64,000 nt of DNA from Tyto alba (GCF_018691265.1 NW_024881296.1:4619427-4683426), one strand, 5' to 3'; positions 12,972-26,240 are shown, counted from the stretch's first letter. Numbers and translations: made by a program. The notes: generated by a model not told the origin, from the sequence alone.

Positions 12972-14479
12972 ATTCCCAAAAAACCTTTTAGAATAATGTG
13001 GTCTGAGTTTTATGGAAAGTTCTCTAGTTTCAGGAATCTCATGATGTATAATAGTGTATTTGAAAAGAATGTAACTCTTTGCCAGAATTTGTTGGTAATT
13101 CCCCCTTCAGGCTTTGATATGAGAAAAGATTTCTGTTGGCCTCAATAAACAAAGTTAAATACAGTTAGAGTGGGAGTTTTGCTGTGCTAGTTGTGGTATG
13201 TTATGAATTGTTGGTAATAATTACCCTGACTACTGAAGAATTGTTAGCTTCTCTGTGAGGTTTTTTTTCCTCCTAATGCTAGACCATAAACAGAAGCTGC
13301 TTATTATTATTTCCAAGCTGAAAGATTTTTTTTCCCACCAGGAATCATAGAGTGAAAGCAGAAGCATGAAGTTGAAACAGAGGTGCTACTTCCCTGTCTC
13401 ACTGAACTTTAAGTTGGTCAGAGTACCATAAAGCTTATGGACTGTAGAAGGAAATGATATACAAGAACATGACCTTAAGGATTGTAGTCTAAAATGGTTT
13501 CTTTAATATGTGGACTATGGAGTTACTTTGAATGGGTACAGGACAGAGGAGAAACAGACACGTGGATTTGAAATGAAGAAACCTATGTTTGTGAAGAAAA
13601 GCATTCTTATTTCTTGTTTAGTTATATTGCTTACTGTCTCCTCTAGCCTGTGCACAGGATAACTGCTTTTCATCAAATGTTCACTGAAATTGTACATTTA
13701 TTTATTAGCTTTATTCCCCTTCTGGAGGGGGATTCAGAGAATGTTTATTAACATCAATAACTTAGTCAACTGTGAGTCAACAGAAATTGTGACATGGTCA
13801 TTGTGAGAGAAAGAGTGACCAACAGGAAGATATTTGTCAACTTTCCTCTGTTTATTTACTATGTATCCTTCATTCTACATTATTTTGCTCATTTGTGACA
13901 CCATCACACTGGGAATCTGAATCTGGACTGCAGAAAACACTGAAACACTGAATTAATCTTATGATGCTGTGGCACTGTAAGTATCAAAACATATAGATTA
14001 TGCCTGTTTTCTAAAATGGGAAACTACAGATTTAATTGCTTTGCTACCTTAGCAAGCACTGCACTGAGGCAAAGGGGAACAGCAGTACTAGAGCTCTACA
14101 AATCTTTTTGTGCCATGCTGTCTGAGCTGTTACAAGGATAATCAAACACATGGTACTATTTTACAAAGGTGGTCTTTAATTAAATGTTGGGGAAGGAGAT
14201 AAAAGTTTACGTGTTCGTGTTTAAACATTGACTCCCTCTTGTCAGCTAAGCTGGGAGGGAGGTGTGTATAAGCTCCTTCCCTCGGAAGGTTGATGGGAGA
14301 TTCTTCTGTGATGCAGAGCCTCCTTCTGCAAGAATATCTTTTGGCGATATAGAAGCATGGCCAGTCCAGTAAATAAGCAGAAGCCTTGGCTTGTTTATGC
14401 CACACAGGCATATCATGCTTGAGAGTGTAGGGATGCCATGACGTTTTGTAAGTCTGTCCTCTTAGATACACGTTGATGA

Positions 14480-15120
14480 CCTAGTAAGGTTGCTCCTGAC
14501 TGTAGGTCATTCAGACTTGCTGAGGTTGCTGAGAACAGGGCTCAGTGATGGTGAGTACACAAGCTCCAGTGTTTCGCAGTGTCCCAGGTGCAGATGCCTG
14601 ATGGCTGCATGGCTGGCGGCACCCTGGATGCTCTACCAGGCTCTCCTGGACCCCAGGGGTTTGGCTGCCTACTACCTTAGATCCATCTGGTGTGTAAGAA
14701 AGACCTGTGTGAGAGAGCTGTGAAAGGACTCGTTGGACGGCTCTGCCCCTTGGCTCAAGAGCTGAATTTAAGCCCATGTCCTTGCCCTTAGTCCTTGCCT
14801 AACCTACTTTGCAGGTATGCCTGTGTCCAGCCTGGCACCTTGCTGGTTCTGCCCTTGCCTGTGGATTTGACTTCCTGGTTTGAGCTGGGACATCCCTCAT
14901 CACCACAGACCTGTCCGGTGGTGACAGAGCTCTTGTGCAAACCTGGTTACCATCATCATGCCTGCTCTGCTCTTGTTCAGGTATTGTGAGTTTGCACCCT
15001 CGCCAGTGAGGCCACTGCCCTGCCTGCATTGCCGCTCAGGGGCTGGTTTGCCTTCCCTGGTGGAGCAGCCCACCCTTGCTGCTCCTTGGCAGTGGGCTTT
15101 AAGGCCCTGACAGCACAGGG
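14480..15120 (+). mobile_element. possible decayed solo LTR (ERVL-like)
   Basis: A 640-bp patch clearly richer in GC than its surroundings. It has repeated ccttg/cctgcc pyrimidine motifs and phrases such as gtggatttgacttcctggtttgagctgggac, ending near ctgacagcaca. This style resembles ERVL-type solo LTRs of birds and other sauropsids. Neither the boundaries nor a target-site duplication could be fixed and no internal retroviral region is attached, so this is a compositional resemblance only. Confidence 0.22.
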
Positions 15121-18100
15121 GGTCAGAAAATTTGGCTGTAACTACCCTAGTAATTGGATGGTGTCAAAACAATAGATACAGCCAGTGAGGTTACTTGCTG
15201 CTGAAAACAGCTTGAAAAACTGAAAATGGCTACAACCAGCAGTGTCTTTGTGCATCTAGAGAATTAGGACCTTGCTTTCACTGCTTTCCTAGATCTTGCA
15301 GCTGACATCCAGACCTTTCTCACCCGTAATCAAGCTACTGAGTACACCGTGTTTCAATGTTACACACTACAAATGTGAAGCTGGTTCAGAGCATGAAGCA
15401 CGTTTGTTAAAGATTATCTTCTTGCAACTGATACTGCTAGACCTCTGCTGGCTTGTACTGCTTTTGAAGTCCCAGGTAGGACATTAGGTGTTAAGTTTCA
15501 CCTGTAGTGTCTTGGCTAGGATTTTTTACCTGGAAGTATGTAGTTCTCTTAGGGCTCTGTAGTTCAGACAACACATGATGAGTTGAAGAGTTTTCTGTAA
15601 AAGACAAAGAGGCAGCTGGCAGGATATTAGGCTGAATACTCAACAAATTAAATGTGTTATTTATTCTTACTACAAAATTAAAGAGTAATATTTGGTTTTG
15701 CTTGTGCCAACTGGGAAAATGTATTTTTATTGTATTAAAAACCCCCAGCCTTACAGTCTTGAATATTTGTTAGTTCAGGTAAGGAATCAAAACCTGCTAC
15801 TGACACTGATCTTGTGTTAAGTGCTGCTCATTGCACGAGTAGGAGTTATGGTAATGCACAACTGGAAACTCTCTAACAAGCTTGAAATCACAGTGCAGGC
15901 AGGACTTCAGCTGTAATAATTTCAAGTTCTGTCTCCCATGTCTCTATATACTACAAATAGGGAGGTAGACACTTAATTGGGACCAGAGAACTGCTCTGAC
16001 TGCAGAATTTCAGCCACAGAGTGTTGCATTCTGCATTGGGTGTTCATATTTTATATCAAAATTGTGTTTCATCAATAAACATCACCCAAAGACTCTCCTC
16101 ATTGATTATATTTGCAACTGCTGCTCACCAGACCTTCAGAGATGAAGGATTTGATTTGCTAATCTGATACAGTCACAAACCTGAAAATTACAGTGTAGGG
16201 AAGCAAGGAAGTGACATAGAATATGAGGGACGCATACAACATTTGATATTTTTAGGCTTTTATCTTTGTGTTGATCCTTTTTATTCTCCCACAGTTAGTC
16301 ATTAGATCACTTGTTGAATGACCTATTAGTAATGGTCACATAGATAAAAAGGGATACATTCAGTGTTAATAATCTAGGCATGAATTTTGATATTAAATAC
16401 GTTGATATTTCAAGTGTGTTAATCTCTCATGCTAGAAGACAGAAGAAATACTAGGCACAGAAACCAGTCCTGCATATAAACCCTCTGAAGATGCTTGATA
16501 ACTGAAGGGTTTTTAATAGACAATGGTGCCCCCATCTCAAAAAATTAGGTAGCCAAGTATGCAGCTAGCCTTTGGACCCATTAATAAAAGAGCAAAACTG
16601 TACTGTAAGATCTGTTCTGATCTCAGATGTGATTTCTAAATATGCTGTAGGTAGCTCAAAAAGTCATTGTTCAGTGAAAGCCATCATAATTTTTAGAAAA
16701 CTTACATGAGAAACTTGTATGTTGCTTGTGGTATTTGGAAAATTTAAGTCAAGGTAAGCATTCAGGAGTTAACTTTATCAGATCCAGCTTTATTTTAGTC
16801 AAGGTTTTGCTTGTCTTTTAATAGCAGAGACCCAGCAAGGTCTGTATTTACTTTCTGAGAATACTTTAATTTTCATTTGTGATGATGATGCAGCTCATCT
16901 AAAAGGATGTAATTGTATAATGTGCTGCCTTTTGATAATCATCTTCACCCTCTGGTTTAATTATCCATCAGATCCTTTAGTCCTTCTGATCTGCATTCTG
17001 CTGGAGGGTTTTCAGTTTGAGTAAAGTAAAGGTTTGAGGCATGCTGGTGATAAAGCTAGACCTCTTGTTATGTAATACGCATATGAAAGATCACCACATT
17101 TAAATATGGTGATAAGGCTGACTTAGAATCTTAACCATCTTTGGGCAAATTGCAATACTTCTCTCTTTAACAAAGCCTTCATTTTGTAGGTGTGATTTAA
17201 TTTCTACTCTACCTTCCCTATGAAGAGGGGAGACTCCACAAAGGAACAGATAGGAGAGGTTAAAAAAAATCCACTACCAACAATTGTATTTCCAAACAAA
17301 AGAGGGAGGGCAGCTACACAGTTGATGCACAGCAGCACAGAGCATTAAGAAGGTGGCTAGTGCGTCTAGACCAAAAGTTCTAGGTTTTAAAAACAATTCA
17401 GAAACCTAGGGCACACTGTACTTCTATCATAGTTGCAATACACTTAATGCAGTTATATTTTTTAATTGACTGTCTGCATACGCAGGCTCATTTTACAACT
17501 GTGTGATGCATTGGCAAGTCTAGACAGATTGTGGTTTATGCTTTACATAAAAGTTACATTTTGAGTGATTTCCTGAGGTGGTCAAACAAAAGAAGTAATT
17601 AATAACCTGCAAATTCATCCTCCTTTTATTTTGAGGAGGAAATTCTTTTACTTCTTTTCATTACTGATTACTATATTAATTCTTGGCAACAAATTGTGCT
17701 GTAAGAAATTTTTGCTCCAAGCAAGTTAAAAAACAGCATCAAAGAAAAAAACATTAAGTGCTAATAGAAGCCAGTGTTGTGTGTCCTAACACTTACTTGT
17801 TGGGAGTAGAAAAGAAATCCCAAATTTGTCATTGTGCATTTGTTTACACTAACGTGTTATTGCATAATCAATTCACCATCCCTCTCCCTAATAAACACCC
17901 CCATCTGTCTGTAGAGAGAGCCCAACCTAGCAAAGCTGATAGCTGCTGGTTTTAGAAATTGGGATGGGGGTGGGGGGAAAGCTTCTGTTGCTTGTGCTCC
18001 AGGAGTGCAGTGATTTAGAGGGAGTGTTAACTGCCCCATGTAATGCTCACTAGGGGCTACAGCTGGTGCCAGCCACAGTATTTAGATTTTGAGAGGATGA

Positions 18101-19180
18101 GCGTCCAGCCTGCTGGAGGATAAGATGCATTTGCCTTTCCATGTGCTGGATATGATCTATCCTTTGAGAGGGAATAGTTTGAACCCCAAACCAGTTGTAC
18201 TCCTAGATATGTGAGAGTAGCATGTGTGAAATTTCTGTGGAGACTAGCATTTTTCTTTCATACAAAAAGTTTCTTCATTCTTTTTATGACTTCAGTTAAA
18301 TCTCTGAAGGGCCAGAGGGAGGTTCCCCCCCTCCCCCCACCCCGATTTCTTTTGGTTTTAAATTGGGCCCACCAGAAAAGGATGTAAATCAGTTTAAAGG
18401 TAACTTTACAGAAAAAGGTCTAGAGGATATGAGGCCAGAATTGCTTGAAAAATAGAAATTAAGGGCTATGTTTTGTTTTAGATGGCTTGTGCAACTGATT
18501 ACAGATTAACTGCACCCTTTTAGATGTGTTAGGCTGACAGTGCTGGGAAATTAGCTCAGGCCTTCTGACTTCTGGTAGCTTTCCTGACGGCTGGACTACA
18601 AACTCAAATGACAGATTGCATCCAGCACAGAAGCTGCAGAAAGTAGTTAATGAAAAATAGACTGCTTTGATGTTCACTTCTGGTGGGCAGATCGTCTGGT
18701 TTAAAGACTAAACATCTATTGTCCTCAGCAGGAGCTTTCTTTACAAAAAACTTTCACAAAATCTGTAATTTCCCATTTTGTTTTCTGAGACTGTGGTTTG
18801 CTCTATTTTTACATTCAGTAGCCAGCAAATATTTTCAAGAGCGATTTGTAATTTTCGAGTCTCTAACTTCAGATGCCACAGACAGGACCTTATTTCTCAG
18901 AAATTGCTAAGTGTCTGTCCTCTTCTGATAAAGCAGATGTCTCTAAAGTATTTCCATTAGAGCACCAGAAACGAAGGCACCTAAACACACTGCCTGCTTT
19001 CCTGAAAAATGAGGCTAAGCACTGCAGAGATGCACCTTAGAAAAGAGTCTCGGCTAGAATTAAAATGGGGGGGGAGGGTGAGGAGAGTGAGAGCAAATAC
19101 AGTAACAGCCTATGATTAGAAATCTTAACAATGACAGAGTTCTGTTTAATTTCTAACTGCTTAAAAGCAGGCCTGAGGAA
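15121..19180. other. intergenic, no gene seen
   Basis: Unique-looking AT-rich sequence. A short G-tract cluster lies at 17961-17977 and a C-rich stretch near 18325-18345. No coding or RNA gene is supported. Confidence 0.5.
17961..17977 (+). other. short G-tract cluster, quadruplex-prone
   Basis: Reads gggatgggggtgggggg: runs of 3, 5 and 6 G separated by 1-2 bases. The last run is long enough to be split into a fourth tract only with a very short loop, so this is a weak candidate. Confidence 0.4.
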
Positions 19181-19189
19181 ATGCTCTGC

Positions 19190-19580
19190 TTAGAAATGTC
19201 ATGGAAAGTGCAGCTGGTCCATGGGCTTTATCTTGAAAAGCAAAGGATCTTTCCCATTTTGCAGTAACACTGCCATTTACTGGGCCATACCATTAGCAAT
19301 TTGCAACAATGGGAGGGAAAAAAGCTGCCATTTGACCTAGAATGCAATTTTCAACTAATTAATAAAGTGACCATTAGTGCCCGAGGGGATAATAACAGGA
19401 ATAAGAACAAATTACTATGGGGTGCAAAGGAGGCTTGGGCATTGTATTGCAAATTTCTTATGGCACTATTCTTCTTTTTTTTCTCACTAATACTTTTAAA
19501 GTGCCCCCACTCAACACTTGCTCCTTGTAGGACCCTTGCAAACCACATAAGAATTAGCCCTTCAAAGATCAATCAGGATC
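19190..19580. promoter_or_regulatory. candidate conserved non-coding element
   Basis: A complex, repeat-free block with balanced composition. It carries TAAT/ATTA cores (actaattaataaagtgaccattag), ACAAT SOX-like cores (ttgcaacaatggg) and other dense factor-like words. It has no coding support. The texture is that of vertebrate enhancers under constraint, but conservation itself was not tested. Confidence 0.28.
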
Positions 19581-20580
19581 TAATTGTTGTTAACAAAGTG
19601 CCACCTGGAGAGAAATGTTACAATATACCTTCATTACAAAGCATTCAATCTCTCTCATGCTCACAAGTCCTGGCTACAGTACAGACAAAAAGAAGCGGTT
19701 GCTAGCATTAAGATCAGGCACCTGCAATTGCTTGTAAAACACTGCCCGTCCCTGCACAGATATGCTCCTAGCATTGCATAAGCCTTGATAGAACTGCTCT
19801 GTTTATGCTTCCTCAGAGCAAATTTTGCTGGGGTCTCTCTATTTGCAAAACTTTAACATATCACTGAAGCCCTCATATTGATGGGGACATTAGGTAAAGC
19901 AACAACACCATTTGCCGTGCTCTTTCACAGCCTCCAGGATCTGCTCTCAGTACGGATTCTTCTGTATTTTATGGCCCCTGCTCTCTGTGTCCCAAAGCCA
20001 AATGTTCAGTGAACTGACTTTTAATGCCCTGGTTTACTTTCTCTGCCCTGTCAGAGATTTTGCTTGTACATATAATGCATCTGCTGTAAATCCTGCCTGT
20101 GCTAGTACTTTGCAGCTTCAATAGTTAAAATTCAGACCCATGTTGCCCAGTGTCTGCCACTTAATCCTTGGACATCTTTGTGGCTACATGTCCACAGAAG
20201 TTGAAGTCAACTGATACTGTTGTCTGTCCTGAAAATCCCTGGTGGGCTACTTTATAGCAAATTGAAAACTAGTGTCTGCAGACTTGCTTTGCTTATGGCT
20301 TGTTTACAAAGTCAGGGAGTTGGCTTGACTGAAAGTTAACCTGCTCAAGAAACTACAAATAAATACTAGGTTTTGATCAGTTACTTGATCCATCTGCCAT
20401 GGCAACACAAAGACTAGTGCCAGCACAAAGGAGGGGCAGAAACTGGTAGCTGGGAGGAGGTGAGGGAACACAGGACCTCCCTTTTATTGAAAGGACTTGC
20501 TTCACATTAAGGTGAACCCAGCCTCTCTTCACCAAAGCATTTTGGAAAACTTTATTTTTTTTTTTAGGCAGTGGGAAATA

Positions 20581-21235
20581 CAGAATCATAGAACAAACCA
20601 GGTTGGAAGGGGCCTCAAAAGATCATATGGTCCAACCTTACATGGGAAAGGAAGCCTGGATGACATTGTCTAGCATCCTGACCCACCACATCTTGAAAAA
20701 TTCTGGGGACCCTACCATGTCCTTGGGGAGCTGGTTCCAGCAAACGATTGTTCTCACTGTAAGGAATTGCTTTCTTTATGGACTCCTTTGGACCCTCTCC
20801 AGTCCATCAGTGTCTTTCCTGAATTATGGGGACCAGAACTGAACACAGTACTCCAGGTGTGGCCTGACAAGTGCTGAGTAGGATGATCATGTCTCTATCT
20901 CTGCCAGCTAATGCATCTGCGAATGCAGCCCAGGATCCAATTTGCATGTGTCGCTGCAGCAGCGTACTACTGACTCCCACTCAGCTGATTGTCCACCACG
21001 ACCCCCAGGTCCCTTTCAGCAACGCTGCTCCCCAGCCACACGGATCCTGGCCTGTACTGGGCACTTTGGGTATGTTGTCCCAGCTGCAGCACTCGGCTCT
21101 TATCTTTGTTTAACTTCATACTGTTCTTGCTAGCCCACTCTTCCAGCCTGTCTAGGTCTTTCTGTAAAATGTCTCTCCTTTCTGACATGTGCATCTCACC
21201 ACCCAGTTTAGTGTCATCAGCAATATAGATTAACC
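20581..21235 (-). mobile_element. CR1 LINE, 5'-truncated and internally deleted
   Basis: Read on the minus strand, this is the 3' end of a CR1 non-LTR retrotransposon. The first plus-strand bases (cagaatcatagaac) are the reverse complement of the family's ATTCTATGATTCT-type 3' end, followed by the familiar ggttggaaggggcctc. Translated remnants of the reverse-transcriptase C-terminal region are clear: DLDRLEEWASKNSMKLNKDK, then ERDLGVVVDNQLS, ILGCIRR, RPHLEYCVQFWSP and, near the 3' end, CWNQLPKDMVGSP. Decay includes a TAG just after the GSQ codons at about 20966, further stops, and at least one frameshift between the ILGCIRR and RPHLEYC blocks. The part normally lying between ERVQ and HWNRLP is missing, so there is an internal deletion near 20790. 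It is not functional. Confidence 0.93.
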
Positions 21236-23850
21236 TTTGACAAGTGGGTGCCTTACTTTATGCATAATGGCTGCAGTGAGCCAGAACGAAGGCAGTGAAC
21301 AGGAGAGAGAGATGACCTTTATTTCAATAAACATGAACATCCTGATCTTTCTGAGGATTAAGAAGCTGGAGAGTAAGGGAGAGGTGAACCAATCTCCTCT
21401 CTTTCTGTTCCTTGCTCAGATTAGCCACTGTCCAAGCCCTTATCGTACTGCTCCAGAGAACTGAGGGAATCACTGGCAGGGAGTGCTATAGTACCTTTGC
21501 CAGGCTGATTCTTTACTGGATGTACATGGAGGCAGGAATCTTCTGAAGATCTAAGCAATGTTAACAGCCTTGGGCTGCTGGGCTTACTGGAGAAATTACC
21601 TCTGTCCAGACTCTGTCTTGTACAGATAGATATAAGGGGAGAAATGGCATGCTCAGTGCCTGTCTTGCTGGGTAACTAATCCCAATGCCCTACTTGACTC
21701 ATGTTTTGGAACATATGTAGTGCAAATAGAGATACAGAAGATACTTTTCCTGATAAAGAGAACATTATACAAAACCATACCAATCCTCCTGGATCCTGAA
21801 AGGCTTCATTTGTTAAATGTCATTCCAAATGTCCTTAACTGGCAGATACTGGATGTATGTGCTCACCCTGCAGTTGTTTTCTAAATAGTCAGCGTTACTG
21901 CCACAATTAAAATACATGCTTTGAATTTTTCATTTTGACTTTGTGTATATTCAACCACCTTCAGCTTCCATGTAAGAAGACCGTTCATCATAAAGGATCT
22001 GTGCTGCTTTAACCTCGGTGAAGATTTGCCGAAGAACTAAATGGTGATGTTTGAAATACAAAATCTTTGGTGTAATCAGGACAGTGAGGCTGCACCAAAC
22101 CAGTAAGTATGTACAAGCTTTACTTGCATGTGGTGGAGGAAAGAAACGAAACATCCCCTATGACTGGAAGAACATCCCTCAAACAGAACTGAAAGAGGTG
22201 GGCTTCCAACAGCACAATCCCAGACTTGCAGATTGCCTTTCTGATACACTAAAAGTCATTGATAGTATAAAGCAGCCCAGAGCATAAAATGGGCATATCT
22301 CAGAAATCTGGCATCCTTGTACTTGAAATGGTTCAAAAATGGTTCAGCTACTTGATCTTTTCAGGTTAGAAGTGTTCTTAAATGACTTTACTAGAGTAAC
22401 AGCGCTTGCCTCTGGAAGTTAGCAACAAGAGCACATCCTTGGGATGCTTTGCTATTTATGCAGAAATCTGCAATTTGTATGTGGTTGTCTATCCCCCCAT
22501 TGACATACATCATTCTTTAGGCAGTTTTCATGGAACAAACATTTTCAGAGTTGATAAGTATCTAATTTGGTCTGCTGTAAGAGAATTCTGTCTAATCAGT
22601 AGGATATGGGACAGAGTTAGGAAACCTGATGAATTCCCCTGCATCTTCCTAGACCTATGATTTACTAGCTCTGTGACCTTGGTCAAGACATACCAATATA
22701 TTGTGACACTCATTGTTATCTGCTGGAGCACAGCCTGCCATCTTTAGAAGTCTCTATGAAGCTTAGATCCATTGGGCACTGATTGCTGTAGTGGGTAGCC
22801 ACTACACATGTGGAATATTACCCCTAATAACTCTAATGCTAAGGCCAGATACTGAAGTGTGCAAAACTAGAAGCCACTTGAAAATATCAACAATTGACTC
22901 CCTGTGCTGCTCTTTGCTAAAAGAGGGTTGATGATACTCATCTCTCAGAGAGATACAGCTGGAAGGGGGATCCATATGTGAATGGGCTATAGGACTGCAT
23001 AGTATCTGGGTAAAGTTTCAGAGAAGAAACTGTGTGAATAAATAGAGGGGGTTATCCAGACTGCAAATCTCTGATCAAATTCATGCTCTCCAAAGAAAGG
23101 CAAAAGGAACAGAGATGGAAGGATTTGCCATCCCCAAAACAGCTTGGCAGTCCCCCAGAACTGTAGACTGGCTTCACTGGAGGGTCTGTTCTGCTGCTGA
23201 CACAAGAGATGGATGTACATACAAGTCCCATTAGCATTGAAGGGAGGTGCCTGCTAAACTTTCCCATGCATTAGCGAAGGAAAAGTCTTCTAAAGGTATC
23301 TCACAAGGTAACAGAAGGTTGTTGCTGCACATGTTGCATTTCTTTAATATTTGCCTGTGATACAGCTGTATGCTTACATCATTTGGACATCTTGCTGTCT
23401 GTCACAAAGAGGCATTTTGGAGCTGTCCGGCATGCTTTCCCATTATCCTCAATACAAGTCTATAAATATACAATTTGTGTGTAACCTGTTTGCATACTGA
23501 TTCCCTGTGTCCCAGATCAATCTGTTGTTGATTTTCAAGGGCTATAGTCTCCTTCAATTCCTAGTTGTTACTGAATGCTCATCAGCAGGGATATATGCCT
23601 GATTTTTTTTTTTTTCTTTCTGTGGCTGTTTTTCTGTCTTTTGTAGCAAACATTAAAGTTTATTTGTGGGCTGAGGAAAGTTATACCCTTTGTGACAATG
23701 TGTTGTGAGGCTTGCTTTAATCCTGTGGGGTATTTGGGTGCATTCTGTTGGGGGAGGGATGGAAGAAGTAAAAGAAAAAGCTGTAGAGATCAGTGGAACT
23801 TGAGATCTAGAGTCCTAGAAGGTGGCAATCTGTTAATTAGTGTTCTTGGG
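21236..23850. other. intergenic, no gene seen
   Basis: Unique-looking sequence following the truncated 5' edge of the CR1. No coding, RNA or repeat feature is supported beyond short simple runs, such as the T tract near 23608. Confidence 0.5.
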
Positions 23851-23859
23851 AAAACCTTC

Positions 23860-24240
23860 CTGTAATGAAAATAAATCCCGATCGTTAAAACCCACTGCAT
23901 TTTCCTTTTCTGCCCCTGAATGTTGTTAACAATGTTGCACTCTGGTTAAGTAAAAATCTAAAACTGCAGTGAAGTGTTAGTAATCGGTTCCTGAGCAGAT
24001 TCCCTAATGCTATTCACTTTTCCCTGCTAATCTTCCTGTGTGAGTTATAACAATGCAGCACCAAATGAGAAGGAAATGTCAGGTTATGTTTCAGGGCCAG
24101 CCTCCTGCCCACCCTCCATCTGTGCTGATGTCAGTGCTTATTGGAACATATGCTGCCTGTTGCTCACTGACCATCTGTTAGCTGAGCTGATGAAGTGTTC
24201 CCGTTGCTGGGACAACCCAGCCCTTGATTGCCAGTGGCAC
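23860..24240. promoter_or_regulatory. candidate conserved non-coding element with TTGTTAACAA palindrome
   Basis: Repeat-free and motif-dense. A perfect 10-bp palindrome TTGTTAACAA sits at 23923-23932. It contains an HNF1-type GTTAAC core and, on both strands, SOX/FOX-like AACAA words. Further ACAAT and TAAT cores follow. No coding support; constraint is inferred from texture only. Confidence 0.28.
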
Positions 24241-25864
24241 CGCAAACATTTTCCGCTCAGGTTTCACTTTTATCTGTGCTCTGGAATGGCAGCCCCGCTG
24301 TGGCACGGGTTACCCCATCCCTGCCTTTTGGAGCCAAGCAAAAGGCAAGAGATGGGCAACTTTTCTCTTGGTTAAGAGTCACTTGTTCTGTAATCGCTGT
24401 GTGTTACAGTGCCTGACAGCCACAAACCTTTCAGACATAACTGAATCCAAAAGTAACCATTCCTTTACGGGGGTAGGCCTCAGTTGGCGGAGCAAAAGCG
24501 TTGTTAAGCTGTAGCAGTGATAATAAAACCATTTGCCCACCCGCAGCCTTTTTGCAGCTCTGTCTGGTGAGCTTTCCCTCTCTCTTAAAAATGTCTACAA
24601 ACGTTAATCAATCCTCATGACAAGCCTGTGGGGCTGGCAGGTGGTATTCCCATTTTAAAGGGGAGAAGCAAAGTGTGAGAGCTGGCATGAGAAGCATGGC
24701 ATGCCCACCTCCCAGCCCTCTCCTGCTGAGATCACTAGACCATATTGCCCTTCGTTACCCACCGAGAGCCCCGTCTCAGCCCTGGTGCCAACAGGAGCTG
24801 CGTACCAGACGTGAAGGCCAAGTAGACTGTGTCCTGTAGCTCTTTCCATCTTCTATGTGAAGGGAATAAAACAGCGTCTGATAAATGAACTTTGTTCATG
24901 AAGATGACCACGACAGCTAGGGTAAAAAGCAACAGCCCTTAGGATGCGGAAAGTTGAGATGCTCGGTAGTGTTAAATGCTCTGAAGCTGTGAAACGTCTC
25001 AGTCTCTCGTTTTCTGTGTTGGTATTCCTTGGTGATTTCTCTTCTGACCCTGGGGTTTTGGTCTCTGGATGACAGCAGTCACTTACATGCTCTGTCAGCC
25101 CCACCCTCAGGGCCAAAGACTCTCCCATCGTCCTTCCATTTCTCTCCCTTCCCTTCTGTCCAGCCTTGCCTCTTTCTGGTTTTATCAAAATCTTTTCTCA
25201 GATATGTTGTCCCTTTGCAGTCTCTATGTAGCAAAAGTGAACTTTTTAGCCTTTCTCTCCTCCAGCCTATACTTTCTGCCTCCTACCACAGTCCTCTGTC
25301 AATCGTACCTGCAGCCTGCCCAGTCAGTCATATTCTTCTGGCCTTTCTGCTGGCCTTTCTGCCAGCTCCCCTTGCTTCTCATCTTTCTAAAATTCTCTTT
25401 TCTTCCATTCCTAGCACAAAAAAATCCTCTTCCCATTTTTTAATGCATCCTGTAAGATATCTATACCATCTTTTCATAAGGCTAAGTTGTAAATTCTTCA
25501 GAAAAAAGACTATTTATTTTTCACCCTATACATCGTTTATTGTTTTAATTAAATGACTGAATAGTACAATAATGCTGTGAGCTCACAGACTACATGACGT
25601 CTGTGGAAGAGCTGGATAAGATATGATACATACTGACATAATCCTAGGTGTTAATAATAATGTACAACTTCAGCATATGTTGCTATTTCAGGATGTTCTG
25701 GCACAACAGGCTGGTTTTATTCACCCTGGGGACGAGTATATGAACAAATTACAGCAAGGCCAGCAAGGGTGGGGATTTACATTGCCTCATCTGCTTTGTG
25801 GTGAGTGCCTGAGTGTTGGGTCTTATTCCATGGCACGTGTGAGGTAGTGCACTGTGCTCCTGCC

Positions 25865-26240
25865 GAGTGGCAAGCCAGATCTCTTACCTTGCCTTTATTG
25901 TGGTTATGATAAAAGAATTTATCTGCAGTTTATCACAATTACCACAATGGAGCCTGAGCACTCTAAATTTATACCTTCTCTTGTGGCAACTCGTTTGGTG
26001 CCAGTCTGCTTTTAAATCCACTTTGGTGTCCTTGTTTGTTGCCAGAACGGTGCAAATGTGCCAGTATGTAGATGAAAATCGGGCCAATCTTTTCTCCCCT
26101 CCAAGAATGTCATAGAGCTTGGGGGTTTTGCTGGCTCTACAAGCCCGGACTGCTATACATTTTGAATCAAAACAATGCAGAATGTAACACTTTGCTTTCA
26201 GATTTGACAACTTGATTTTCCCTCAATCAAAAAATGTGAA
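25865..26240. promoter_or_regulatory. candidate conserved non-coding element
   Basis: Contains closely spaced RUNX-like (tgtggtta), SOX-like (attgt, acaat), GATA-like and homeodomain words in a block without repeats, e.g. cctttattgtggttatgata. Stops interrupt the plus frames. The 108-codon minus frame here has no splice or composition support. Confidence 0.28.

Larger units (their letters stand above)
9751..14470. other. intergenic, no gene seen
   Basis: AT-rich sequence with T23 tracts at 12097-12119 and 12949-12971. No frame has splice-site or composition support. The open frames present (up to 109 codons) are at chance length. Confidence 0.5.

Noticed and set aside
13335..13380. Second CR1 3' end (ggaatcatagag)
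   Set aside because: Only about 10 bases match; the downstream sequence lacks the ggttggaa motif and any reverse-transcriptase remnant.
25029..25556. 175-codon plus-strand frame, the longest in the window
   Set aside because: Pyrimidine-rich, low-complexity Leu/Ser/Phe/Pro translation with a second overlapping frame. No splice context or motif; length is within chance for 64 kb on six frames.
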